Counted from the first letter of the stretch, positions 47,895 through 56,673 are shown. The stretch: 64,000 bases of DNA from Flavobacterium dankookense (GCF_004362665.1 NZ_SNXR01000019.1:1-64000), one strand, 5' to 3'. Notes: generated by a model from the letters alone, not told the origin. A program made the numbers and translations.

Positions 47895-48891
47895 TTATAG
47901 CACTTGCCCAAGTAAATCCGCTTCCAAAAGCAGCTAAGACAACCGTATCTCCAGATTTGATTTTTCCTTGTTCCCAAGCTTCAGTCAGCGCAATCGGAAT
48001 TGAAGCTGCCGTTGTATTTCCATATTTTTGGATGTTGTTATACACTTGTTCATCCGTTAATTTGAATTTTTGCTGAATAAATTGTGCTATTCTCAAATTG
48101 GCTTGATGTGGAATAAGCATATCAATATCAGAAACCTGCAAGTTGTTAGCTTGTAAGCCTTCATTGATTACTTCGCTAAAACGAACTACAGCATTTTTGA
48201 AAACAAACTGACCGTTCATGTAAGGGAAATAACTTTCATCAGCTGGATCATTATCTGCTATGATATCTGTAATCCATCGACCACCCATTCCTGGAGCTTT
48301 TACAATTAACTCTTCTGCATGTATTCCTTCGGAATGTAGATGTGTTGATAAAATACCTTTGGTTAGGTCTTCTTCTCGGCTTACAATTGCTGCTCCAGCA
48401 CCATCACCAAAAATAACTGAAACACCTCTACCGCGAGTTGTCATATCTAATCCTGTTGAATGTACTTCGGAACCAATAATTAGAATGTTTTTATACATTC
48501 CTGTTTTGATATATTGATCAGCAACGGATAGAGCGTAAACAAAACCCGAACATTGATTTCTTACATCCAAAGCACCAACAGTTTTTAGTCCTAAATCTCT
48601 TTGGACTAAAACGCCTGGACCAGGAAAATAATAATCAGGACTCAAGGTGGCAAAAACTATAAAATCGATTTCATCTTTTGAAATTCCTGAACGTTCAATG
48701 GCTATTTTAGCGGCTTTTACTCCCATTGAAGTGGTTGTGTCTTCGCCTCTGATGATATGTCTTCTTTCTTTTATTCCGGTGCGTTCTTGAATCCATTCGT
48801 CGTTGGTGTCAATTATTTTTGATAAATCATCATTAGTTACGACATTGTCAGGAACATAAAAACCTAATCCTGTTATTTTTGAATGATACAT
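47884..48891 (-). CDS. fabH: Beta-ketoacyl-ACP synthase III
   Basis: 335 residues. It condenses acetyl-CoA (or branched starters) with malonyl-ACP to begin fatty-acid synthesis. The catalytic triad is in place: Cys114 in RNQCSGF, His262 in PHQANLRI and Asn292 in YGNTTAAS. The end AAFGSGFTWAS completes the thiolase fold. The gene is not clustered with plsX or rpmF, which is common elsewhere. Flavobacteriia often carry more than one FabH copy, so this may be one of several. Confidence 0.94.
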   Translation of the reverse strand: MYHSKITGLGFYVPDNVVTNDDLSKIIDTNDEWIQERTGIKERRHIIRGEDTTTSMGVKAAKIAIERSGISKDEIDFIVFATLSPDYYFPGPGVLVQRDLGLKTVGALDVRNQCSGFVYALSVADQYIKTGMYKNILIIGSEVHSTGLDMTTRGRGVSVIFGDGAGAAIVSREEDLTKGILSTHLHSEGIHAEELIVKAPGMGGRWITDIIADNDPADESYFPYMNGQFVFKNAVVRFSEVINEGLQANNLQVSDIDMLIPHQANLRIAQFIQQKFKLTDEQVYNNIQKYGNTTAASIPIALTEAWEQGKIKSGDTVVLAAFGSGFTWASAIIKW

Positions 48892-48918
48892 AGTCTTTTG
48901 TTATATGTGGCAAAAAAA

Positions 48919-48942
48919 AACAGTTTGCGAATCCAAACTGTT
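48919..48942 (-). terminator. Terminator of the YegP-like gene
   Basis: An AACAGTTT/AAACTGTT stem, with nine Ts on the minus strand after it. It lies between the YegP-like gene end and the fabH start. Confidence 0.75.
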
Positions 48943-48962
48943 CTTTTTAGTTATTTTTTTAA

Positions 48963-49295
48963 TTATGCTGATTGGTCATCAATAGTTGCATCAGGTGCAT
49001 TTTTTTTCACTGATTCAATTCCGTTTTCGCGAGCAGCAACACTTTCATACATTTCGCTATTTCCAATTATTTGACCGTTAGTAGCTTTTAGATTGAAATA
49101 AGGTTTTCCATTTGAAGATTCTTTTCTATCGTATCTTGCATCTTCTTGCGAATTCTTTCTAACTGATTCTATACCGTTTTCACAAGCTGCTTTAGTTGTA
49201 TATCCTTCGCTGGCTAAAATTGTTTGACCGTTTCCAGCTTTTAAATTGAATTGAAATTCACCATTTGTTCTTTTTGTAATTACAAATTTCCCCAT
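48963..49295 (-). CDS. YegP family protein (two DUF1508 repeats)
   Basis: 110 residues made of two ~50-residue repeats: GEFQFNLKAGNGQTILASEG, then ACENGIESVRKN; and GKPYFNLKATNGQIIGNSEM, then ARENGIESVKKN. This is the YegP/DUF1508 duplicated fold, a small soluble protein of unknown function often tied to stress. The C-terminal tail (DATIDDQSA) is acidic. Single gene with its own terminator. Confidence 0.9.
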   Translation of the reverse strand: MGKFVITKRTNGEFQFNLKAGNGQTILASEGYTTKAACENGIESVRKNSQEDARYDRKESSNGKPYFNLKATNGQIIGNSEMYESVAARENGIESVKKNAPDATIDDQSA

Positions 49296-49405
49296 GTTTA
49301 ATTATTTAAGTTTGACTTGAAAATTGAAATATAAAATTACTATATTTTTCTTTAAAAATCATTTTAAAAGAATTAATTTTTTTTACAAACTTTAAAGGAT
49401 TGCTA

Positions 49406-49870
49406 TTATTTGCTACCCTTTTTTATGTCATCAATAATTTTTAGATGGTGTTTTGTGTGAAGTTTCAAAAAGTATAGCGTTTCTTTTAAATTCAAATCAT
49501 TAAAATGAGGATGTTTGAAGAATGATTTTGAATTTAGATTTTGAATTTCGGTGCTACTTTTTTTAGCGGTTGCCACTTGTGAAAGTAAATCCTCTTTTGT
49601 TATTATTTCAAAACTTCTGACGGCTTTAGGTGCTTTAGCTTTTCCTCTTGGAATAAAACCTAGCAAGAAAATCAATTCTTTCATTAGGTTAAATTTCTTT
49701 TTGTATTCCTCAGGATTGGAGTTTTTCAATACCGCAATTACACCATTTAGCACTTTTAAACTATGGTCAATATGCCAACCAACAGCTACTTTTGAAATAG
49801 TTAAATCAGTTAGATTTTCAAATTCAATGTTGGCTTCAAGTTGATTTATTAGTTCATCGATTTCTTTCAT
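49406..49870 (-). CDS. DUF1569 (DinB-like) protein
   Basis: 154 residues. A four-helix-bundle pattern with candidate metal ligands in VGWHIDHSLK and KLHTKHHLKIID. The motif HPHFNDLNLKETLYFL matches the DUF1569 consensus. DinB-like proteins bind a divalent metal with three His and can be thiol transferases, but no function is assigned to this branch. It is the third gene in a close run with 49877 and 50309. Confidence 0.82.
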   Translation of the reverse strand: MKEIDELINQLEANIEFENLTDLTISKVAVGWHIDHSLKVLNGVIAVLKNSNPEEYKKKFNLMKELIFLLGFIPRGKAKAPKAVRSFEIITKEDLLSQVATAKKSSTEIQNLNSKSFFKHPHFNDLNLKETLYFLKLHTKHHLKIIDDIKKGSK

Positions 49871-49876
49871 TCACAA

Positions 49877-50302
49877 TTACTTTTTGTTTTTTCCGCTTTT
49901 GTATTGAAACTTTTCAACCACTTGAATTTTAGGAGCTTTTGCCTTTGGTTTTGGCTTAGCGTTTGTCGTTGGTTTGCTTTTTACTTCCGTTTTTGGTTTG
50001 GCATCAGGTTTTGCTTTGGCGGCGATGTTTTTTCTAACTTCGGCTTGGTTTTGTTTGATAACATCCATTGCGTTAGTTGGATTTTCTTTTGTGCCACGAA
50101 GATAAATAACTAGTCCGTTGAGGAAGTTGCGCAATACTTGATCACCACATTCCACAAATTTTGGATGGTCAGCATTTCGAAAAAAGTTACCTATTTCTCC
50201 TTTTGACATTCGGAAATCTACAAGCATTAGAATTTCTTCTATTTGATCATCGCGCAACTGTAGTGCTACACGTAGTTTTTTAAATATATCGTTGTTGTTC
50301 AT
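49877..50302 (-). CDS. DUF1456 (YehS-like) protein with basic tail
   Basis: 141 residues. The DUF1456 domain (about 4-70: NDIFKKLRVALQLRDDQIEE, LVDFRMSKGEIGNFFR) occurs once here, whereas YehS of E. coli has two copies. The C-terminal ~60 residues are Lys/Pro/Ala-rich (AKAKPDAKPKTEVKSKPTT), likely disordered and nucleic-acid binding. It lies 6 bases from each neighbour, so an operon with 49406 and 50309 is likely. Confidence 0.86.
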   Translation of the reverse strand: MNNNDIFKKLRVALQLRDDQIEEILMLVDFRMSKGEIGNFFRNADHPKFVECGDQVLRNFLNGLVIYLRGTKENPTNAMDVIKQNQAEVRKNIAAKAKPDAKPKTEVKSKPTTNAKPKPKAKAPKIQVVEKFQYKSGKNKK

Positions 50303-50308
50303 TTTAAT

Positions 50309-51268
50309 TTATTTAATTGTTATTTCTTTTTTAAATCGTTCTGCAAATTTTGCCGTAAATAAATCGGCTCCCGTTTTATTTAAATGACTGGCGTTGTAAA
50401 AGTAGTCTTTATTATAACTAATACTATCAGAAGAGTAATCCCAAAATGGAATAGCGTATTTTTTGCTTAACTTTTTATACACATCAATTACTTTGTTTCG
50501 GTCTTTTGCAAACTTTTGACCATCAATATATTCAGGTGTGTAAACAAGTAATAAAGTAGTGTTGTTTTCTCTACATTCAATGATAAACTTTTCTAATAAC
50601 TCTTCACTAGGTTTATCAATTGTGATAACGTAAGTGTCATTTTTTGCTGCTGCTTTTTTTAAATCAGAATTCCAAACTCTATTTCTTCCAACATATCCTT
50701 TTGTTCTTGTTTTTTCGTTTGGGTTTTTTGTTCCTCTCCAGTAGGAGTAAGCTTCTTTTAGCACTTCTTTTTCACCACAATAACGCACCATTGGAATATA
50801 ATAATCAAAGAAATCATAACCTTCATAGGTAGAAGTATATTTTGCCATATTCGAATTCCAAAGCATATAAGGTAGAAATTGCTCATATAAATACAAGTTT
50901 TTTCTTTTTTGAATTGAAAAGATATCAACCGATAAAATAATGATTTTTGATTTTTTATTGTGTTTGTTGTATTCCAAGTTGCGCATGTATTGTAACCAAA
51001 AGTTGTGACCATCATGACCAAAGTTATAGACTGATTGGTTAGTTTTTTTTTCGATTATTTCAGAATTAAAATGAACCATTGCTCTTGATGAACCATATAT
51101 GGCAATATCACAAGATGCTTTCCCACTGTAGATGTCGTTCATCACTTCCATCTCGCCGTTATAGTCGTTTGATTTTTTTAGATAATTAGACAGTATGAAA
51201 TCCAATGGAATTGATAAAACCATCAGTGGAAGTGCAAAAAGGAATAGTTTTTTAAGAAACTTTTTCAT
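50309..51268 (-). CDS. AlgJ/DltD-like SGNH protein partnering the MBOAT acyltransferase
   Basis: 319 residues with one N-terminal signal anchor (about 8-27) and a periplasmic domain. IAIYGSSRAMVHF (Ser60/Ser61) is the SGNH block I nucleophile region, and YNASHLNKTGADLFT supplies the late His. The gene starts 2 bases after the MBOAT gene ends, the classical layout for O-acetylation pairs of alginate, cellulose or teichoic acid type. The polymer acetylated here is unknown. Confidence 0.85.
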   Translation of the reverse strand: MKKFLKKLFLFALPLMVLSIPLDFILSNYLKKSNDYNGEMEVMNDIYSGKASCDIAIYGSSRAMVHFNSEIIEKKTNQSVYNFGHDGHNFWLQYMRNLEYNKHNKKSKIIILSVDIFSIQKRKNLYLYEQFLPYMLWNSNMAKYTSTYEGYDFFDYYIPMVRYCGEKEVLKEAYSYWRGTKNPNEKTRTKGYVGRNRVWNSDLKKAAAKNDTYVITIDKPSEELLEKFIIECRENNTTLLLVYTPEYIDGQKFAKDRNKVIDVYKKLSKKYAIPFWDYSSDSISYNKDYFYNASHLNKTGADLFTAKFAERFKKEITIK

Positions 51269-51270
51269 CT

Positions 51271-52731
51271 TTAGAATTGAAAATAAATAAACTGTTGTTC
51301 TTTTCCTCCGTAGAGAAATAAAAGTAAAATCACACCATAATAAAAACTATAACGAACAGGTTTGTACCATTTTACGCCAAAGTTCTCAAGAGCATATTTT
51401 CCCTCGCGACCGTTCCATTCAATTAAGATGAATATAAACAAAAGATAGAGAAATTGGAAACCAATTTTTGATAACATTTGATAGGTTTGTACATAAAATT
51501 TGTAATTGAAAATATTGGTCGTCATATCTGTAATATAATGTAGCGCATGACCTAGGTTTTCGGCTCTAAAGAATATCCAAGCTATTACCGTTAAAGTAAA
51601 AGTGGTGAGCATCATTGCGAATTCTTTTAGTGATGGAAAGTTTTTTCCTTTAGCTACAATGTCTAGGTTATTTCTGTTGGAATTTGAAAGTAATAATGGT
51701 AAAAAGTAAACTGCATTTAAAAATCCCCAAGCGATGAATGTCCAATTGGCTCCATGCCAAAACCCACTAACGATAAAGATTATAAAAGTGTTTCTAACTT
51801 TCATCCATGTGCCGCCTTTGCTTCCGCCTAATGGAATGTAGAGATAATCTCTGAACCAGGTGGAAAGCGAAATGTGCCAACGACGCCAAAACTCAGCAAT
51901 ATCTCTAGAGAAATAGGGGAAAGAAAAATTTTGAAGTAATTCGATGCCAAACAATCGAGCAGTTCCTAAAGCAATATCGGAATAGCCCGAGAAATCGCCA
52001 TAAATTTGGAATGTGAATAAAACAGCTCCAAGGAAAAGCGTGCTACCCGAATAATCGTCAGAGTTATTGAAAATCAAGTTGGCATAAATGGCACATTGGT
52101 CGGCGATGATTACTTTTTTGAACAATCCCCAAAGAATTTGTTTTAAACCATCAACGGCTTTGTTGTAATCGAATACGCGTTCTCTTTGAATTTGTGGCAA
52201 TAAATGCGTTGCTCTTTCGATTGGTCCTGCTACTAACAGCGGAAAGAAACTAACAAAAACAGAATAGTCGATGAAATTCTTTTCGGCTTTTATTTTTGAG
52301 TAATAAATATCAATTACATACGACAATCCATGAAAAGTATAGAACGAAATTCCAACAGGAAGTATTACGTTTAAGGTTATTGGACTAGTGTTTATGCCAA
52401 CTTGAGCTAAAGCTTCTGCAAAAGAAGTGGCAAAGAAATCATAGTATTTAAAAACGCCCAGAAAACCTAAGTTGATACTAATACTGAGCCAAAACCAAAA
52501 TTTCTTGGCGGTTTGGTTCTTTGCTTCTTCCATTTTTAAACCAGTAAAATAGTCTAGCAGCGTGGAAAAAACCAACAGAAAAAGAAAACGCCAATCCCAG
52601 CAAGCATAGAAAAAATAACTGGAAACAAGTAAAAGTATGTTTTGAGCTTTGATAGATTTGTTAGTAACAAACCAATAAAGTAGAAATACTAACGGAAGGA
52701 ATAGCGCAAAACTGATGGTATTGAACAGCAT
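51271..52731 (-). CDS. MBOAT family O-acyltransferase (AlgI-like)
   Basis: 486 residues with about ten membrane helices. The MBOAT core is present: WRRWHISLSTWFRDYLYIPL and the invariant His326 in SGFWHGANWTF. It moves acyl groups across the inner membrane to a periplasmic partner, here the SGNH protein encoded 2 bases downstream. The target could be an exopolysaccharide or cell-envelope glycan. The esterase gene at 52752 lies 20 bases upstream on the same strand and may belong to the same transcript. Confidence 0.93.
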   Translation of the reverse strand: MLFNTISFALFLPLVFLLYWFVTNKSIKAQNILLLVSSYFFYACWDWRFLFLLVFSTLLDYFTGLKMEEAKNQTAKKFWFWLSISINLGFLGVFKYYDFFATSFAEALAQVGINTSPITLNVILPVGISFYTFHGLSYVIDIYYSKIKAEKNFIDYSVFVSFFPLLVAGPIERATHLLPQIQRERVFDYNKAVDGLKQILWGLFKKVIIADQCAIYANLIFNNSDDYSGSTLFLGAVLFTFQIYGDFSGYSDIALGTARLFGIELLQNFSFPYFSRDIAEFWRRWHISLSTWFRDYLYIPLGGSKGGTWMKVRNTFIIFIVSGFWHGANWTFIAWGFLNAVYFLPLLLSNSNRNNLDIVAKGKNFPSLKEFAMMLTTFTLTVIAWIFFRAENLGHALHYITDMTTNIFNYKFYVQTYQMLSKIGFQFLYLLFIFILIEWNGREGKYALENFGVKWYKPVRYSFYYGVILLLFLYGGKEQQFIYFQF

Positions 52732-52751
52732 TTATCTTTCTTTAAAGTTTT

Positions 52752-53552
52752 TTAAAAAAGCCAAAGGTAAGCGTTTTTGAAATTCTCACGCCATAATTTT
52801 TCGTTGTGTTGTCCGCCTTTGATGATTACTTTTTTATTTAATTTTTTGCATTCACAACGTTTGGAGTTGACCCATTGGATGACGTTTTCCATGTCGGGAA
52901 TGACATCAGCATCGCCTTCGTTGTCGCCACAAAGGAAGTAAATTTTGGTTTTGTAGTCTTCGGTTTTTGTCATGAGTTCGTTTAGTTCTTTTCGGTTGAA
53001 CCAAAAAGCAGGCGAGAAGCAACCTACTTTCCCAAAAACTTTTGGATATTTTATCGAAGCGTAAAAAGAAATTAATCCGCCGAGTGAACTGCCAAAAATG
53101 GCTGTGTTTTTAGCACTGGTTTTGGTTCGATAGGTTTTGTCAACATGAGGTTTTAATGTATTGACTAAAAAATCCAAATACTCATCGGCTTTTCCACCGC
53201 CATATTTAACATGTGGAAAAGGTGTTAGTTCTTCAATTCGTTTGTCGCCGCCGTGTTCAATGCCTATGACGATTACTTTTGCCTTGATACTGTCTAAGGT
53301 TTCATCTACGTTCCATTCTCCAACATAGGACGTTTTGGCATCAAACAGATTTTGACCATCGTGCATATAAATCACGGGATATTTTTTGGTTGTTTTGTCA
53401 TACTCTTCGGGTAGATAGACCCAAATTTTCTTTTTGGTTTTCAATTGTGGCGCATCGATAGTAAAGGTAGAATACCGCTGATTGGTGTTTGTTTGCTGCG
53501 CATAGGTTAGCAAAAAACTTAAAAAGCAAAAAAGGACGAGGAGAAATTTCAC
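52752..53552 (-). CDS. Secreted alpha/beta-hydrolase esterase (Esterase D/BesA-like)
   Basis: 266 residues with a signal peptide (MKFLLVLFCFLSFLLTYAQ). The fold is the PF00756 esterase type: IYMHDGQNLFD, VDETLDSI, the nucleophile elbow GSSLGG with Ser156, and GGQHNEKLW with the catalytic His. Relatives hydrolyse siderophore esters, S-formylglutathione or feruloyl esters; the substrate cannot be chosen by eye. Its position just upstream of the acyltransferase pair makes a deacylating role on the same polymer possible. Confidence 0.87.
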   Translation of the reverse strand: MKFLLVLFCFLSFLLTYAQQTNTNQRYSTFTIDAPQLKTKKKIWVYLPEEYDKTTKKYPVIYMHDGQNLFDAKTSYVGEWNVDETLDSIKAKVIVIGIEHGGDKRIEELTPFPHVKYGGGKADEYLDFLVNTLKPHVDKTYRTKTSAKNTAIFGSSLGGLISFYASIKYPKVFGKVGCFSPAFWFNRKELNELMTKTEDYKTKIYFLCGDNEGDADVIPDMENVIQWVNSKRCECKKLNKKVIIKGGQHNEKLWRENFKNAYLWLF

Positions 53553-53609
53553 AGTGTTTATTTATTATTTTTAACAAAAAATTATATTTTAGCTAAAAAT
53601 AATAAATTG

Positions 53610-54011
53610 ATGAATAAGCAAGAAGAAAAAATAGCTTTATTATCGGATATGATTGCTTTTGCTATTGTTGATGGCGAATTGCACGAAAGAGAATATCTAT
53701 TTCTATCGATTATTGCCACTGAACTTGGGATAGACAAGACGCAATTGAACCAACTTTTTCATGAAGAGCACAGAAGCGAAGTAATTAAAAGTGAGTTTGA
53801 ACGCATTCAGCAATTTTATCGTTTGGCTTTGTTGATGCATTGCGATGGTGTGTTGCACGAGCGCGAGCATATAAAAATCCACGAAATTGGGATTAATATG
53901 GGTTTAAATCCTCATGCCATCAAGCGCGTATTGAAAGCTATGGAAACTTCACCAACCAAAATGATTTCTCCTGAGTTTTTACTGGAAGTATTTCATGAGC
54001 AGCTAAATTAG
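53610..54011 (+). CDS. TerB-like protein
   Basis: 133 residues from the ATG at 53610; an in-frame TTG precedes it. The sequence is all-helical. Two similar acidic stretches, AFAIVDGELHEREYLFLSII and LLMHCDGVLHEREHIKIHEI, match the TerB fold with its paired Asp/Glu metal-binding sites. TerB-type proteins occur in tellurite/stress and membrane-associated contexts; the precise role is unknown. It is the last ordinary gene before the repeat-rich region. Confidence 0.83.
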   Translation: MNKQEEKIALLSDMIAFAIVDGELHEREYLFLSIIATELGIDKTQLNQLFHEEHRSEVIKSEFERIQQFYRLALLMHCDGVLHEREHIKIHEIGINMGLNPHAIKRVLKAMETSPTKMISPEFLLEVFHEQLN

Positions 54012-54050
54012 ATTATTAGATAGTTAGATTTTTAGACAATTAGATTTTAG

Positions 54051-54154
54051 AAGATATATAAAAACCCTGTCGCTGGTAGTGATAGGGTTTTTTAGTTTTA
54101 TATTTTTGGAAAATGTTTTGAGTATGGATTGTGAATCCGCGCTATTGGGGTTGT
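54051..54154. repeat. Composite repeat copy 1 (hairpin plus GCTATTGGG element)
   Basis: AGATATATAAAAACCCTGTC, loop GCTGGTAGT, GATAGGGTTTTTT, then 25 bases, then GGATTGTGAATCCGCGCTAT ending TGGGGTTGT (54126-54154). The same composite recurs at 57837-57934 and 58753-58852. The hairpin is terminator-like on both strands, and the second half abuts the stop of the gene at 54158. Confidence 0.85.
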
Positions 54155-54157
54155 ATG

Positions 54158-54631
54158 CTAATCCTCTGACGAATCAAACAATTCTGGCTTTCCATATTTT
54201 ACGTACTTTTCAAAAAGATTTAAAAAATATTGTGCAATTAATTCTTTTGACTTTGTTGAAGGCGCTAATAAATCGACGTTATCATTATCAATCGCATAGA
54301 TGAAAACATGAAAGTCTTGACTTTTGTCCAGATTGGTCGCAGTATTAAGGTTTAATCGAATAGTGACCTGGTTGGCGCTCCAATTGTTATTGTATGTTTT
54401 ATATTCATATAGATTTCCGTTTATTATTGGCGCTTTAAAATCCTGTTCTAATGCTTTTAAAAAATTGTCAATTTTATTGGGCGTTATTAAAGTTAAAGAA
54501 TATGTTTTTGAACTATCCGGATTCGTTGAATATCCGTCAATAAAAAGTTCGTTTATGCTCTGCGCCAAAGCTAATTGTGATGTCAAAAATAAGAATAGAT
54601 TTAAAATTAAAGATTTTACAAGATTTTTCAT
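54158..54631 (-). CDS. Secreted hypothetical protein (cassette gene 1)
   Basis: 157 residues with a signal peptide (to about 23, LALAQ). The mature part is soluble: SLTLITPNKIDNFLKALEQD, NQVTIRLNLNTATNLD, then a helical end (ELIAQYFLNLFEKYVK). I recognise no family. It is the first of a run of minus-strand genes, each with a repeat just past its stop. An antisense 128-codon frame is a shadow. Confidence 0.68.
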   Translation of the reverse strand: MKNLVKSLILNLFLFLTSQLALAQSINELFIDGYSTNPDSSKTYSLTLITPNKIDNFLKALEQDFKAPIINGNLYEYKTYNNNWSANQVTIRLNLNTATNLDKSQDFHVFIYAIDNDNVDLLAPSTKSKELIAQYFLNLFEKYVKYGKPELFDSSED

Positions 54632-54680
54632 TTATCTCTGTTTTTTTTGTTTTATGTTAGTGACTTTTGTTATTGATTAT

Positions 54681-54709
54681 GGTTTACAAATCCCCACTAT
54701 CGGGTTTTA
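54681..54709. repeat. GCTATCGGG-element copy abutting a stop codon
   Basis: GGTTTACAAATCCCCACTAT then CGGGTTTTA. The final TTA is the complement of the stop codon of the gene 54707-55294. Confidence 0.75.
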
Positions 54710-55294
54710 ATCTTTTATCACACCATATTTAATTCCATTTAGAAAAAAGAAATTTTTGATTAAATCAATTTTTCCAGTGCAAAATTCTCCAAAATTACTT
54801 TTATTAAAAATATGATATCCAAGACATGAAAAACAAATTTCTATGTATTCAATAACATTATTCTGTTTATCCAGAAAAACAATTGCATTTCTAGGGTCAT
54901 AACAACTAAAGGCAAGATTTGTCATGTTTTTTTTAGGATTATAATTAAAATTATAAAGTAAGTCAGCTAGTTCAATAATTTTTGGCAATTCGAGAGTTTT
55001 AATTTCCTTTAGGTTTTTAAGATTTAATTTTTCACCGATGCGCGCAATGCTATCAATGATGGGATGTTTTTCATTGCCATTCTCGTCAATATAAATTGTA
55101 TTATCATAAGTAAAAGAAACTAATTGAATAGTAATTGTTTCATTTAACGGAAAATTAGTTACTAGTTTTTCAAAAGGAGTATTTTTTGTTTTTTTACAAT
55201 TATAATCAGGATCAGTGTCGTTAATTATCGGCTCAAAATTTTGAGCAAAACTTAAGTTTGAAGTTAAAATTAATAAACAAATAATAATTTTCAT
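54707..55294 (-). CDS. Secreted hypothetical protein (cassette gene 2)
   Basis: 195 residues with a signal peptide ending near NLSFAQ (18). The mature part has four Cys (CKKTKNT, AFSCYDPRN, EICFSCLGYHIFN, GEFCTG). The middle LNLKNLKEIKTLELPKIIEL reads as a helix. FSCYDPRNAIVFLD and EYIEICFSCLGYH resemble a repeated small-protein family seen in Bacteroidota, without known function. The stop lies within the repeat at 54681-54709. Confidence 0.7.
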   Translation of the reverse strand: MKIIICLLILTSNLSFAQNFEPIINDTDPDYNCKKTKNTPFEKLVTNFPLNETITIQLVSFTYDNTIYIDENGNEKHPIIDSIARIGEKLNLKNLKEIKTLELPKIIELADLLYNFNYNPKKNMTNLAFSCYDPRNAIVFLDKQNNVIEYIEICFSCLGYHIFNKSNFGEFCTGKIDLIKNFFFLNGIKYGVIKD

Positions 55295-55311
55295 AAATAA
55301 CGTTGTTTTAG

Positions 55312-55339
55312 TTTTTGCAAATCCTTGCTATTCGGTTTA
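55312..55339. repeat. GCTATCGGG-element copy abutting a stop codon
   Basis: TTTTTGCAAATCCTTGCTAT then TCGGTTTA. The terminal TTA is the stop of the gene 55337-55699 on the minus strand. Confidence 0.7.
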
Positions 55340-55699
55340 ATCTTCACAACTTAAAACGTGTATAGCATATTTTTCGCCATTCACAATTTTATATTCTTTT
55401 GAGTTAGCAATTTTTATAATCGAGTCGCCAACTTCAAAAGAATAATACTCAGGAAATCCTTTGACTTTTATTGTTTCGGATATCGTCAGACTTATCCAGT
55501 TATTCATTCCTTTTACATGAGCTCGCGAATAACCAGATTTACGATATACTTGGTCAATAATTCCTTTTAAAGCGTATGTTTTTGTTTTGCATTTATAAGC
55601 ATTCGCTTCGCTATCTTTTACGGATATGGAATACCAACAAAGAAATATAAATATCGCCATCAATACTAGAATGAATTTAGATTTGATTGTTCTTTGCAT
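55337..55699 (-). CDS. Membrane-anchored hypothetical protein (cassette gene 3)
   Basis: 120 residues. One N-terminal hydrophobic anchor (about 9-25) is followed by a beta-rich periplasmic part (ALKGIIDQVYRKSGYSRAH, YYSFEVGDSIIKIANSKEYK). Two Cys (CKTKTY, HVLSCED) could form a disulfide. No family recognised. Its 3' end coincides with a repeat. Confidence 0.65.
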   Translation of the reverse strand: MQRTIKSKFILVLMAIFIFLCWYSISVKDSEANAYKCKTKTYALKGIIDQVYRKSGYSRAHVKGMNNWISLTISETIKVKGFPEYYSFEVGDSIIKIANSKEYKIVNGEKYAIHVLSCED

Positions 55700-55770
55700 T
55701 GAACTGTTTTTGAGGTTTTGTTAGCAATAAAACGTAACTTTTAAATAGGTATGATAACTGTCTTACTTAT

Positions 55771-55817
55771 CCGATAGCGTTTATATAATGGCGCAAAGTC
55801 GGGAGACTTTGCGTAGC
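55771..55817. repeat. Hairpin repeat, family B copy 1
   Basis: CCGATAGCGTTTATATAATG, then the stem GCGCAAAGTC/GACTTTGCGT with loop GGGA. By eye it is about 70 percent identical to 56674-56720. It begins with the inverse of the CGCTATCGG core. The following AGCTTGGGTTTA leads to the stop of the gene 55834-56217. Confidence 0.7.
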
Positions 55818-55833
55818 TTGGGTTTATAAGCAG

Positions 55834-56217
55834 TTAATCCTCTGCTTTATATTTGTTAATAAACAATTGGTCGCCATTTGTTGTCTGATGTTCAATCATG
55901 AGATTATTTTCCAGAAGCAAAATCAATGAACCATCGTAATATTCTTCAGAGTCCCTTTGAATAACTTTGGTTACTTTTTTTCCAATAACATTAAAATTAT
56001 TTTGAACTTCCCAAGCTGATTTCTCATATGAAGTCAATTTGTCTTTTTTTGTCCAATCCAAAATCTCGTGAGCTCCTAATTCAAAAAGGTCTGAACCGTC
56101 AATCTCTATCACTATATCAAAATAAGAAGCAGGTCCAGGAATACCTTCTTGAACAAGTGAAGGTTTTGTCTCGAAAATGTTTGTTAAAGTTCGTCCTATT
56201 AGCTCTTGTGGGTTCAT
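55834..56217 (-). CDS. Cytosolic hypothetical protein (cassette gene 4)
   Basis: 127 residues, no signal peptide, acidic (MNPQELIGRTLTNIFETKPS, VIEIDGSDLFELGAHEIL, DGSLILLLENNLMIEHQTT). The alternating beta pattern with a charged surface is reminiscent of small immunity-type proteins, but I cannot assign a family. It is the only member of the first five without an N-terminal export or anchor signal. Confidence 0.65.
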   Translation of the reverse strand: MNPQELIGRTLTNIFETKPSLVQEGIPGPASYFDIVIEIDGSDLFELGAHEILDWTKKDKLTSYEKSAWEVQNNFNVIGKKVTKVIQRDSEEYYDGSLILLLENNLMIEHQTTNGDQLFINKYKAED

Positions 56218-56240
56218 TTGTTTAATTTCTTATAACTTGT

Positions 56241-56262
56241 ATATATGCGCTATCGGGTTTTA
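56241..56262. repeat. GCTATCGGG-element copy abutting a stop codon
   Basis: ATATATGCGCTATCGGGTTT followed by TA. The TTA at 56260-56262 is the stop of the gene 56260-56646. Confidence 0.72.
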
Positions 56263-56646
56263 TTTTGATTCTTCTTTTTCAAAATTCAAACCTGCTTTAA
56301 AAACTTCTCCAGTATCTATTACCCGTTTAGTAAAATAAAGTTCACTAATTTCTGGTTTTATTTTTGAATATTTTACTCTGTAAAATTTATTAATAGGGCA
56401 GCTGATTTTAGGATCAATCACTACACAGTTAACAAACTTTACATTGTTTACATAATACTTGTATTTAATACAATTTTTCTGTCCATCGGCAAAATTATAT
56501 TTTATTGTTTTGCCAACAGTATATCCATATTCACTACTGAGGTAATTTTCATGTTTTGAACTACTATATATTGAATATAAAATTACAATAGCACAAATTA
56601 TAAACATAAAATTCTGTTCTCTAATTGTTGCTTTTATTTTATCCAA
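56260..56646 (-). CDS. Single-pass membrane hypothetical protein (cassette gene 5)
   Basis: 128 residues. One transmembrane segment (about 13-29: FMFIICAIVILYSIYSS) is followed by a periplasmic beta-rich part with three Cys (KNCIKYKYY, FVNCVVIDPK, ISCPINK). GYTVGKTIKYNFADG and YRVKYSKIKPEISELYF resemble small Bacteroidota hypothetical proteins that occur in multicopy neighbourhoods. The function is unknown. Confidence 0.66.
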   Translation of the reverse strand: MDKIKATIREQNFMFIICAIVILYSIYSSSKHENYLSSEYGYTVGKTIKYNFADGQKNCIKYKYYVNNVKFVNCVVIDPKISCPINKFYRVKYSKIKPEISELYFTKRVIDTGEVFKAGLNFEKEESK

Positions 56647-56673
56647 TTTTATTTTTAATTTAGTTTAACGTCC

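Noticed and set aside
54079..54303. 74-codon plus-strand ORF
   Set aside because: It starts inside composite repeat copy 1 and is antisense to the 54158 gene.
54324..54710. 128-codon plus-strand ORF
   Set aside because: It is antisense to the signal-peptide-bearing gene 54158-54631 and extends into a repeat. The minus-strand reading is far more protein-like.
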